DNA of 6,410 nucleotides from Akkermansiaceae bacterium (lineage in GTDB: Bacteria; Verrucomicrobiota; Verrucomicrobiia; Verrucomicrobiales; Akkermansiaceae), in assembly GCA_028293225.1 (NCBI GenBank), contig JAQGPE010000654.1:1-6410 (forward strand). The letters run 5' to 3'. The notes under the pieces are model-generated. The model did no database searches. It saw only the letters and a list, made by a program, of their open reading frames with translations, and was not told the origin of the DNA. Of the stretch, positions 1 to 6,082 are shown in pieces; position 1 is the stretch's first letter; every line of letters starts with the position of its first letter. The position numbers were made by a program, and so were the translations under genes.

Positions 1-2
1 AA

Positions 3-1556
3 GCGGCGATCGATGGCCTCACCAAGCACTCCGAGCGCTGGGAAGCCGAGGGCGTCCCGCAGAATGATGTCGAGGCGATCGAGGAACTGCTGGATCTCTA
101 CAAGCCGGTTGCAAAGGGCGAGGACGGCAAGGAAGTGAAGCCGGAGCCGCGCGATGTGCAGGGCACGGTCGGCTCGCTGATGAAGGCCGCCGGTCTGCGT
201 TTCACCACTTCGGCCAACCAGGATGTCTACCGGGAAACGATCGGGCCGATCATCAACTCGGTGAAGGCCGCGCACCCTGACGGCTACCTTTCCAGCGACA
301 TCGTCACGAAGGAAGACCGGACTAAATTGGTGCTGCTTCTGGAACACGCGCTCGGCGGCGGCGGTCGCACCGACCTGACCGGCCTGCTGGAAAACTACGA
401 CAAGGCCTGGACCGGCCTGCGCACACTCGACGCGAAGGCCAACTACACCAAGGCCCAAGAAGCGGTGAAGGCTCTGGGCGATGCTTCCGAGAAGCTCCGG
501 GTCGCCGAGCCGCAGCTCAATTTCCTGCTCAGTGGAGCCGCCGGCAGCGGCGGTGCCGCGGACATCCCGGCAGCGGGCCGGGTCGCGCAGCGTCAGCTCG
601 GCAAGATGCTGATGGATGAGAAAACGGATGCGCTGCGCGTGGTGGCGGGCGATCGCTGGAGCCGCTGGCAGCAACTGCTGGAAGGCGATGCCGAGCCCCA
701 GGAGTCCGTGAAACATCGCGACGAACTGGCGAAGACCTATGGCGGCATGCTGCCGGACAATTCCGGCCGCAATCACGCGGCGCGGGCGCTGCTCTGCAAA
801 GACATCCTGGCCTTCGATCAATCCGTTCCAGAGAAGCTGAATCTTGCCTCGGTGGAAGCCGTCTCCAGTGCCATCACCAAGTTGATGGATCGCGGCAAAG
901 CGCTCGGCATGGAGGACACCTCTGCCCGCCTGATCGGCTACTGGGCGGAGCACTACATTGCCACCGGACTGATCAAGCAGACCGGCTTCCCGCTGGTGTT
1001 CGACCAGATCCGCGGGGAAAAGGAGCGGGTCCTTTCGCGGGAAGACGCGGCCACCGTTTCGCTGCTGGTGGTGCGGTTGTCGGCGCTTTCCGAGCGCTGC
1101 AAAACCAAACTCCTCAATATGAAAGGGGTCGCCGATTCGATCTTCGATCTGGAGAAGCTCGGCAAGGGTGAGATCTCCATGCGCAATTGGGAGGTCTTCG
1201 TTCGCAACGACTGGTTCGCCGCCGCCGCGGAAATCGCCATCACCTCGCCCAACCGTCCCGGGATCGAGTTGCGCTGGAACTCCACCAACGGAGCCGAGGG
1301 CAAGCTGCTGCCTGCGGACTCCGGCGCGAAGATCACTTTCTCCGACAACAACGTCCCGCCGGTCCAGCAGGCCTTCAAGCAAGGCAACCAGGAAGTCTGG
1401 GCGCCGCTCCGCTGGGCGGTGGCGCGCATCAGCCCGCAGGGGCAGGGCGCTTCCACGGTCTTCGGCGACAAGAAGATCGAGGTGCTGGTGAAGCTGCCTG
1501 CGACCTTCCCGACGGTGCTCGATCAACTGCCATCCACCAAGGAACTCTCCGAATAG
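3..1556 (+). CDS. tssM: Probable TssM (IcmF-like) T6SS membrane-complex protein, C-terminal part; 5' end beyond the window
   Basis: The reading frame is open from base 3 to the TAG at 1554-1556, giving 517 residues with no start needed inside the window. The GTG at 135 is an internal valine codon, so this is the tail of a longer protein. TssM is normally an inner-membrane protein whose large C-terminal part lies in the periplasm and joins TssL and TssJ. The visible part is soluble, mostly helical in appearance and has no membrane segment, which fits. A stretch near residue 326 (YWAEHYIATGLIKQTGFPLV) resembles the TssM region before its conserved YPF-type motif. The last 150 residues look beta-rich and include EVWAPLRWAVARIS, loosely like the GPWALFRLLD motif of TssM. 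The next gene is tagF, and tagF and tssM are also neighbours in the Pseudomonas HSI-I cluster. The match is diverged. The family call is inferred from context plus weak motifs, and another T6SS-associated protein is possible. Confidence 0.5.
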   Translation, partial: AAIDGLTKHSERWEAEGVPQNDVEAIEELLDLYKPVAKGEDGKEVKPEPRDVQGTVGSLMKAAGLRFTTSANQDVYRETIGPIINSVKAAHPDGYLSSDIVTKEDRTKLVLLLEHALGGGGRTDLTGLLENYDKAWTGLRTLDAKANYTKAQEAVKALGDASEKLRVAEPQLNFLLSGAAGSGGAADIPAAGRVAQRQLGKMLMDEKTDALRVVAGDRWSRWQQLLEGDAEPQESVKHRDELAKTYGGMLPDNSGRNHAARALLCKDILAFDQSVPEKLNLASVEAVSSAITKLMDRGKALGMEDTSARLIGYWAEHYIATGLIKQTGFPLVFDQIRGEKERVLSREDAATVSLLVVRLSALSERCKTKLLNMKGVADSIFDLEKLGKGEISMRNWEVFVRNDWFAAAAEIAITSPNRPGIELRWNSTNGAEGKLLPADSGAKITFSDNNVPPVQQAFKQGNQEVWAPLRWAVARISPQGQGASTVFGDKKIEVLVKLPATFPTVLDQLPSTKELSE

Positions 1557-1562
1557 CCGCCC

Positions 1563-2588
1563 ATGCTTGATGAAAGTCCAGACGCTGTGAAATCCCGGGA
1601 CGGTTCCCGGTTTCTGCTGGCGCTCTTTGGCAAGCATCCCGCGTGGGACGACCACATGGAGGACATCGGCATCGACACTCCATCGCTGGCCGATTTCAAG
1701 CGCTGGCTGTATGTCGACGGCATCCGCAGCAATCTGGATGCCGGGGCCTGGGAGCAACTGCCCGAAGATCACCGGGTCCCCGCCTGGGATCACCGCCTGC
1801 TGATGACCGGAAGCAAGGGAATGATTCTGGCACGCCTGTGGGCTTCCTCCGATGGGCGCGGCCGCAAGGCCTACCCGATGATCGCGGCGACCCATCTGCC
1901 GACCTCGCGGCTGCCCGCCGATCTCGCGCCGCTTTTCGAAGCGCTGGACGGCGTGAAGCTGGCCTGCCAGGAAACCGAATCCCAGGAGGGCGTCCGTGCG
2001 GCGGCCCGGCAGGGGAGCGCGGCGCTGGAAAGCGCCGTGAAGCGCTTGTCGCCCCTGCCACCGGAGGGTCCTTCCGCGGAGAGCCGCCGCTCCTTCCTCG
2101 ACTCGCCGGAAATGGGTCCGGGGCGGATCGGCTTCGAGCGCGTGCTGCATGTGCTTTCCTCCGATCTCGCGGCCTTCGCTCCGGGCGCGAAAGCCAAGCA
2201 ACCCGCGCGTTCACGCGCGATCCGGATCCCGGTCCCGGCAGGCGAGGCGGAGCGAGCGCTGCTGATGTGGCATGCTTTTTTCAGTCCGCATCTCCGGCCG
2301 GAGATTATCTGGTCGGCGGTGCATCCGGTCGAGGCTCCGTGGGCTGACATCATCGTCGGCGGACCCGAGGCCGACTGCGTCTTCCGCTTCCGGGCATCGG
2401 CTGTCGAGATCCCTCCGGTGGCCGAAATTCCCTACAACGTCCCTCCCGAAACGCTGGCGAAATGCAGCCGGATTTTCGAGGGCTTCACCACCCCGCCATT
2501 CCGGGTTCCACCCATTGCCGGAGAAGAGGTTAACGAAAGTGGAGGACTTGGTTCCCTGATGGGCCGCCTCTTCCGCGGCGGCCCCTGA
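1563..2588 (+). CDS. tagF: TagF-family T6SS regulatory protein, long form
   Basis: This 341-residue protein starts 6 bases after the tssM stop, so the two are probably co-transcribed. In Pseudomonas, TagF is a cytoplasmic post-translational repressor of the T6SS that acts through the Fha protein. The N-terminal signature is visible: LFGKHPAWDDH at residues 21-31 corresponds to the usual FGKLPARGDF block. GAWEQL (61-66) and PAWDHRLLM (73-81) follow, then WASSDGRGRKAYPMI (93-107), which corresponds to the GRxFPL block. Residues 215-300 form a second, beta-rich part with many tryptophans and prolines (MWHAFF, IIWSAVHPVEAPWADIIVGG) that I do not recognise. The tail is Gly/Arg-rich. It is longer than the roughly 220-residue core of proteobacterial TagF. 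It shows no PP2C phosphatase motifs, so it is not a TagF-PppA fusion. No Shine-Dalgarno motif precedes ATG 1563; GTG 1587 (codon 9) is an alternative start that would keep the conserved block. Confidence 0.75.
   Translation: MLDESPDAVKSRDGSRFLLALFGKHPAWDDHMEDIGIDTPSLADFKRWLYVDGIRSNLDAGAWEQLPEDHRVPAWDHRLLMTGSKGMILARLWASSDGRGRKAYPMIAATHLPTSRLPADLAPLFEALDGVKLACQETESQEGVRAAARQGSAALESAVKRLSPLPPEGPSAESRRSFLDSPEMGPGRIGFERVLHVLSSDLAAFAPGAKAKQPARSRAIRIPVPAGEAERALLMWHAFFSPHLRPEIIWSAVHPVEAPWADIIVGGPEADCVFRFRASAVEIPPVAEIPYNVPPETLAKCSRIFEGFTTPPFRVPPIAGEEVNESGGLGSLMGRLFRGGP
2561..2584 (+). other. Perfect 8-bp GC stem-loop at the end of tagF
   Basis: GGGCCGCC (2561-2568) and GGCGGCCC (2577-2584) are perfect inverted repeats around an 8-base loop, ending two bases before the tagF stop codon. 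The stem is all G-C. The only T-run is six T at 2625-2630, 40 bases downstream, so this is not a standard intrinsic terminator. It could slow transcription, protect the upstream mRNA 3' end after processing, or simply reflect Gly/Arg/Ala coding in GC-rich DNA. The symmetry is seen directly; any function is inferred. Confidence 0.5.
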
Positions 2589-2605
2589 CATGTCCCTGAA
2601 TTTCA

Positions 2606-2640
2606 TTGACGCTACACGACTAACTTTTTTACGTATAAAT
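2606..2640 (+). promoter_or_regulatory. Candidate promoter in the AT-rich gap before tssA
   Basis: The 57-base gap between tagF and tssA is clearly AT-richer than the surrounding coding sequence. It contains TTGACG (2606-2611), a T-run (2625-2630) and TATAAAT (2634-2640). TATAAA is a good sigma-70-type -10 box. TTGACG would be a good -35 box, but the spacing between them is 22 bases, not about 17, so they do not form a consensus pair. If the -10 box is used, transcription would begin around 2645-2648, at or next to the GTG start of tssA, giving an almost leaderless mRNA. That is inference. Confidence 0.3.
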
Positions 2641-2645
2641 ACCCC

Positions 2646-3665
2646 GTGGCTTTACCTCTGGAACAGTACCTTGCCCCTGTCTCCCCACAATCCCCGTGTG
2701 GTGAGAATGACTACGACGACCGGGATCTGGGCGGCATTCTCTCGTCGATGCTTGAGAGCGTCGTCGGCGGTGGCGACCGGGGCATGGTAGCCGCGGACCG
2801 CGCCTCGCAGGGCAGCAGCGACTGGTCCGGCCTGCTCGCGGAAGTCGGTGGCTACTTTGGCCGCACCAAGCACCTCGGCCTGGCCCGCTTTGCCCTGCTG
2901 GCGGATCTGAACCTGACCGGGCTGGCCGGTCTCGCCGACGGACTGGTTCTTTTCAACCAGCTACTCTCCCGCTACTGGCTGGAGCTCTACCCGCGGATCG
3001 AGGACGGCGATTTCGAGGAGCGTCTCGAAAACATCGCCCGCATCGATGACCCGCTGGTGATCGAAGGCCTGGGTGACGTCATCGTCGCGAAGGGCAAACG
3101 CTCCGGCGCCTACACCCTCGACCAAGCCACCAGTTCGATGGGCGGCGGCGAGCCGGCTCCGTCGCTGATCGAAGGCTCGGTCAACGAAACGCTCGGCGAC
3201 GATCCTGAGTTCTACGATCGCCTCGCGGCCCAATGTCGCGAGATCCGCCAGCAGTTCGGCTTCATCCGCGACATCCTGCAGGAGCACCTCGGCCATCCGT
3301 CGGTCAGCTTCACGGGCATCGAAAACAAGCTTTCCCAACTGGAGGCTTTCCTGGCCCACAGCTCGGTCGTTCCGGCCGGGGCACTGCCCTCCGGCGAAGA
3401 GGCGCCGGGTGGCGCGCCGGCCGCGGTGGTCCAGGCGCAGCCGGGTGAAATCCGCAGCCGCGCCGACGTGACCCGCGCGCTCGACCAGTTGATCCGCTTT
3501 TATCGCAAGACCGAACCGACCAGTCCGGTCCCGCATCTGCTCCACCGTGCCAAGCGGGTGGTGAACATGGACTTCATGGAAATCGTCAATGAATTCCGGC
3601 TCGCCGGAAGTCCCGCGATTCCCGACGTCTTTGGCGCCCTCGACGAAGATTCTTCATCCAGTTGA
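2646..3665 (+). CDS. tssA: TssA, T6SS sheath/tube assembly coordinator (ImpA N-terminal domain), short form
   Basis: This 339-residue protein carries the hallmark motifs of TssA. The ImpA N-terminal domain covers about residues 4-115, with PVSPQSPCGEND (11-22), DWSGLLAEV (59-67), FGRTKHLGLARFALLADL (71-88), GLAGLADGL (92-100) and YWLELYPRIEDGDF (110-123). A central helical part (185-238) and an Ala/Pro/Gly-rich linker (240-268) follow. The C-terminal segment (272-318) includes RALDQLIRFYRKTEPTSPVP and the LLHRAKRVVNMDFMEIVNEF block. TssA binds baseplate and tail components and organises tube and sheath polymerisation in the cytoplasm. The length matches the short TssA class (about 340 residues, like Pseudomonas TssA1), not the long dodecameric class of about 540. 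GTG 2646 is the only usable start: the in-frame codons upstream run to TGA 2607-2609 with no ATG, GTG or TTG, and the conserved domain begins within a few residues. There is no Shine-Dalgarno motif. It probably leads the tssA-tssB-tssC-hcp group. Confidence 0.92.
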   Translation: MALPLEQYLAPVSPQSPCGENDYDDRDLGGILSSMLESVVGGGDRGMVAADRASQGSSDWSGLLAEVGGYFGRTKHLGLARFALLADLNLTGLAGLADGLVLFNQLLSRYWLELYPRIEDGDFEERLENIARIDDPLVIEGLGDVIVAKGKRSGAYTLDQATSSMGGGEPAPSLIEGSVNETLGDDPEFYDRLAAQCREIRQQFGFIRDILQEHLGHPSVSFTGIENKLSQLEAFLAHSSVVPAGALPSGEEAPGGAPAAVVQAQPGEIRSRADVTRALDQLIRFYRKTEPTSPVPHLLHRAKRVVNMDFMEIVNEFRLAGSPAIPDVFGALDEDSSSS

Positions 3666-3701
3666 ACCGACTGACTCCTTCCATTCCAACCTCCTAAACT
3701 G

Positions 3702-4445
3702 ATGCCCAAGCAAACTTCCAGCTCCCAGAAGCTGCTGCCCCGCAAACCCCGCGTTCAGATCGAGTATGACGTGGAGGTTGGCAATGCCATCCGCCAGGTC
3801 GACCTGCCCTGGATCACGGGCGTGATGGCGGATCTGTCCGGCGCGAACGCCGGCCTGCTGCCGGACGTGAAGGACCGCAAGTTCCGCGATGTCGACTCCG
3901 AGACCTTCGACTCCTTCATGAAGGACCAGAAGCCGCGCATGACCTTTGCCGTGGAAAACGTGATTTCCGGCGAAGGCCGCATGGGCGTGGATGTCACCCT
4001 GGAGTCGATGGCGGATTTCAGCCCTGACACCTTCGCCCGCAAGGTCGGCGCTGAGATCAGCGAGATCCTCATCGAGGAGGAGGGCAAGGGCTCCGACCGC
4101 CGCTACGTCTTCGACGCTTCGAATCCCGACAGCGCCGCCTTCGGGGAAAGCGTTGCCTCGCTGGACGTCCTCACACGTGAGTTCATCGGCTATAAGATCG
4201 GCGAGAAGCCATCCGACATCGAGACCTCGGTGATCCCCGACGCACGCAATCCAAAGCGCTGGACGCTGCGGATCGTGAAGAAGGGCCCGCTGGCCAAGCT
4301 CCTGGATGCCCGCAACCGGCTGAAGGAACTCCTCATCAAAGTGGACGGCAAGGCCGGCGCCCAGAAGGCGCTGGACGAGCTGCTCCAGGACAAGGTGCTC
4401 ATGGAAAGCACCCTGAAAGACCAGGGCCCGGCACAGGGCGAGTGA
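3702..4445 (+). CDS. tssB: TssB (VipA), T6SS contractile sheath small subunit, with an unusual internal insert
   Basis: TssB pairs with TssC to form the cytoplasmic contractile sheath around the Hcp tube. The family signature is clear: PRKPRVQIEYDVEVGNAI (13-30), DLPWITGVMADLSG (34-47), VKDRKFRDVDSETFDSFM (56-73), PRMTFAVEN (78-86) and SMADFSPDTFARKV (102-115). The C-terminal helical block is PLAKLLDARNRLKELL (196-211), then KVDGKAGAQKALDELLQDK (213-231), which matches the usual MDGKxGAEEL ending. Normal TssB is about 160-175 residues; this one is 247. The extra length is internal: residues about 117-194 (bases 4050-4283) separate ARKV from PLAKLLD, which are normally nearly adjacent. The insert is in frame, has no stop and is not low-complexity; I do not recognise it. 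ATG 3702 gives the expected short N-terminal lead. No Shine-Dalgarno motif precedes it; the 36-base gap after tssA is pyrimidine-rich. tssC follows after 24 bases, the usual order. Confidence 0.93.
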   Translation: MPKQTSSSQKLLPRKPRVQIEYDVEVGNAIRQVDLPWITGVMADLSGANAGLLPDVKDRKFRDVDSETFDSFMKDQKPRMTFAVENVISGEGRMGVDVTLESMADFSPDTFARKVGAEISEILIEEEGKGSDRRYVFDASNPDSAAFGESVASLDVLTREFIGYKIGEKPSDIETSVIPDARNPKRWTLRIVKKGPLAKLLDARNRLKELLIKVDGKAGAQKALDELLQDKVLMESTLKDQGPAQGE

Positions 4446-4469
4446 ACCTTTTTACCATTCATCACGATC

Positions 4470-5975
4470 ATGAGCACCGGCCAAGAGGCACAAGGCAAAG
4501 CGGGAGCCACCACGACCACTACCCAGGGGAGCGCTCTGGAGCGCATGCTGGGAGTGGTGGACGCGCTCCGTCCGAAAACGGACGAAGCCAAACGTGAGAT
4601 CCAGGAATCCGTCACCACGCTGTTCGAGCACATCCTGGGCGACTACGAGAATATCTCCAAGGAAACGCCGGAGGTGCTCGACAAGATCGAGCGGGTGATC
4701 GCCGAGATCGACCGCCGTCTGACCTCGCAGTTGAACATCATCCTGCACCACTCCGATTTCCAGAAGCTGGAAGGCTCCTGGCGCGGGCTGGCTCATCTGG
4801 TCAATGGCACCGAGACCAGCGACCAGCTCAAGATCAAGGTCTTCAATATCTCCAAGAAGGAGATCTACAAGCAGCTCAAGGGCAAGGATCGCGCCGGCTG
4901 GGACCAGACCGAGATCTTCAAGAAAATCTACGAAGAGGAATACGGCACGCCCGGCGGCCAGCCCTTCGGCGTGCTGATCGGCGACTACGAGTTCGGCCAC
5001 ACCGGTCCCGACGTGCAGGTGCTGCGCGGCATGTCGAAGATCGCTTCGACCGCCCACGCTCCGTTCCTCGCCGCCGCTTCCTCGGAACTGCTCGGCATGG
5101 AAAGCTGGACCGAGCTGCCGAACCCGCGCGACCTGCGCAAGGTGCAGGATTCCGTGGAGCACGCCGCCTGGCGCAGCCTGCGCGAGGACGAAGATTCGCG
5201 CTACCTGGGTCTCGCGATGCCGCGCTACCTTTCCCGCGTTCCCTATGGCTCAAAGACCGAGCCGGTGGAGAGTTTCGACTTCGAGGAGGACACCGACGGC
5301 TCCGATCACACCAAGTACACCTGGTCGAACGCCGCCTACGCCATGGGTGCGAACATCAACCGCGCCTTCTACGAAAACGGCTGGACCACCCAGATCCGCG
5401 GCCTGGAAAGCGGCGGCATCGTGGAGAACCTGCCGAGCCACGTGTTCCCCACCGACGACGGCGGGATCGACACCAAGTGCCCGACCGAAATCGCGATCAC
5501 GGATCGTCGTGAGAAGGAGCTCGCCGACATCGGTCTGATGCCCCTGTCGCACTACAAGAACAGCGACTACGCCTGTTTCTTCGGCGCCCAGTCGCTGAAG
5601 AAGCCGGCCAAGTATCTCGACGACGACGCCCAGTCGAATGAGAACCTGTCCTGCCGCCTGCCGTATCTGTTCTCGACCTGCCGCTTCGCCCACTACCTGA
5701 AGTGCATGGTTCGCGACAAGATCGGCTCCTTCATGGAAGCCGACGAACTCCAGAAATGGCTGACCACCTGGATCATGGCCTACGTCCTGAAGGGCGGCGG
5801 CGACGAATCCCTGAAGGCGAAGAAGCCGCTGGCCGACGCCCGTGTGGAAGTGAAGCCGGTCGAAGGCGACCCGGGCAACTACCGCGCGGTCTTCTACCTC
5901 CGTCCGCACTTCCAGTTGGAAGGCCTGACCGCCTCCCTGCGACTGGTCTCGAATCTCAAGCAAAAGGCCAACTAA
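4470..5975 (+). CDS. tssC: TssC (VipB), T6SS contractile sheath large subunit
   Basis: At 501 residues this is the normal TssC length. It forms the sheath with TssB; contraction drives the Hcp tube out of the cell, after which ClpV recycles the sheath. Family motifs are strong: HHSDFQKLEGSWRGLAHLV (93-111), QPFGVLIGDYEFGH (164-177), SRYLGLAMPRYLSRVPYG (243-260), SNAAYAMGANINRAFYENGW (286-305), LPYLFSTCRFAHYLKCMVRD (397-416), KIGSFM (417-422) and, at the C-terminus, YRAVFYLRPHFQLEGLTASL (471-490) with RLVS. The N-terminus has a flexible Ala/Gly/Thr-rich lead (8-20), then a hydrophobic helix SALERMLGVVDALRP (21-35). By analogy with VipB this helix is the likely ClpV recognition site; that is inference. 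ATG 4470 is the natural start, with no Shine-Dalgarno motif in the 24-base gap after tssB. Large open frames on the opposite strand are by-products of high third-position GC. Confidence 0.97.
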   Translation: MSTGQEAQGKAGATTTTTQGSALERMLGVVDALRPKTDEAKREIQESVTTLFEHILGDYENISKETPEVLDKIERVIAEIDRRLTSQLNIILHHSDFQKLEGSWRGLAHLVNGTETSDQLKIKVFNISKKEIYKQLKGKDRAGWDQTEIFKKIYEEEYGTPGGQPFGVLIGDYEFGHTGPDVQVLRGMSKIASTAHAPFLAAASSELLGMESWTELPNPRDLRKVQDSVEHAAWRSLREDEDSRYLGLAMPRYLSRVPYGSKTEPVESFDFEEDTDGSDHTKYTWSNAAYAMGANINRAFYENGWTTQIRGLESGGIVENLPSHVFPTDDGGIDTKCPTEIAITDRREKELADIGLMPLSHYKNSDYACFFGAQSLKKPAKYLDDDAQSNENLSCRLPYLFSTCRFAHYLKCMVRDKIGSFMEADELQKWLTTWIMAYVLKGGGDESLKAKKPLADARVEVKPVEGDPGNYRAVFYLRPHFQLEGLTASLRLVSNLKQKAN

Positions 5976-6035
5976 GCAACCCAAGCATTTCTGCCGTCAT
6001 TCCTGCTCCTTCGAGGGGTGGCGGCCCTCCCTATC

Positions 6036-6057
6036 CTGCGGGTCTCCGGACCGGCAG
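6036..6057 (+). other. Stem-loop with C(UCCG)G tetraloop between tssC and hcp
   Basis: The 107-base gap between tssC and hcp contains CTGC-G-GGTC-TCCG-GACC-G-GCAG. Two 4-bp helices are separated by one G/G mismatch and closed by a C(UCCG)G loop, which belongs to the very stable UNCG tetraloop class. No T-run follows, so it is not a classic terminator. It lies 61 bases after the tssC stop and 25 bases before the hcp start. A likely role is to stabilise or delimit mRNA ends so that hcp and the sheath genes can be made at different levels. A weaker 5-bp hairpin (GAGGG 6013-6017 with CCCTC 6025-6029) sits just upstream. No convincing promoter is seen in the gap. Confidence 0.5.
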
Positions 6058-6082
6058 TTGCGAACCTTGAAACACTAGAACC

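Noticed and set aside
135..137. GTG at 135 as the start of the first gene
   Set aside because: The frame is open back to base 3 without a stop and reads as ordinary protein, so the gene begins upstream of the window.
2561..2630. Intrinsic terminator after tagF
   Set aside because: The hairpin is strong, but the T-run is 40 bases away, not directly after the stem.
2590..2790. Small + strand frame starting at ATG just after tagF
   Set aside because: It overlaps the conserved start of tssA in another frame and its product shows no motif; the ImpA-type domain in the tssA frame is decisive.
4452..5162. 236-codon open frame on the minus strand inside tssB/tssC
   Set aside because: It lies opposite the strongly conserved TssC sequence, has no family motifs, and is expected from high third-position GC.
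5250..5984. 244-codon open frame on the minus strand opposite the tssC 3' half
   Set aside because: Same reasoning: it is antisense to highly conserved TssC codons and its product is not recognisable.
6058..6082. Promoter directly before hcp (TTGCGA, TAGAAC)
   Set aside because: No -35/-10 pair with acceptable spacing could be found.
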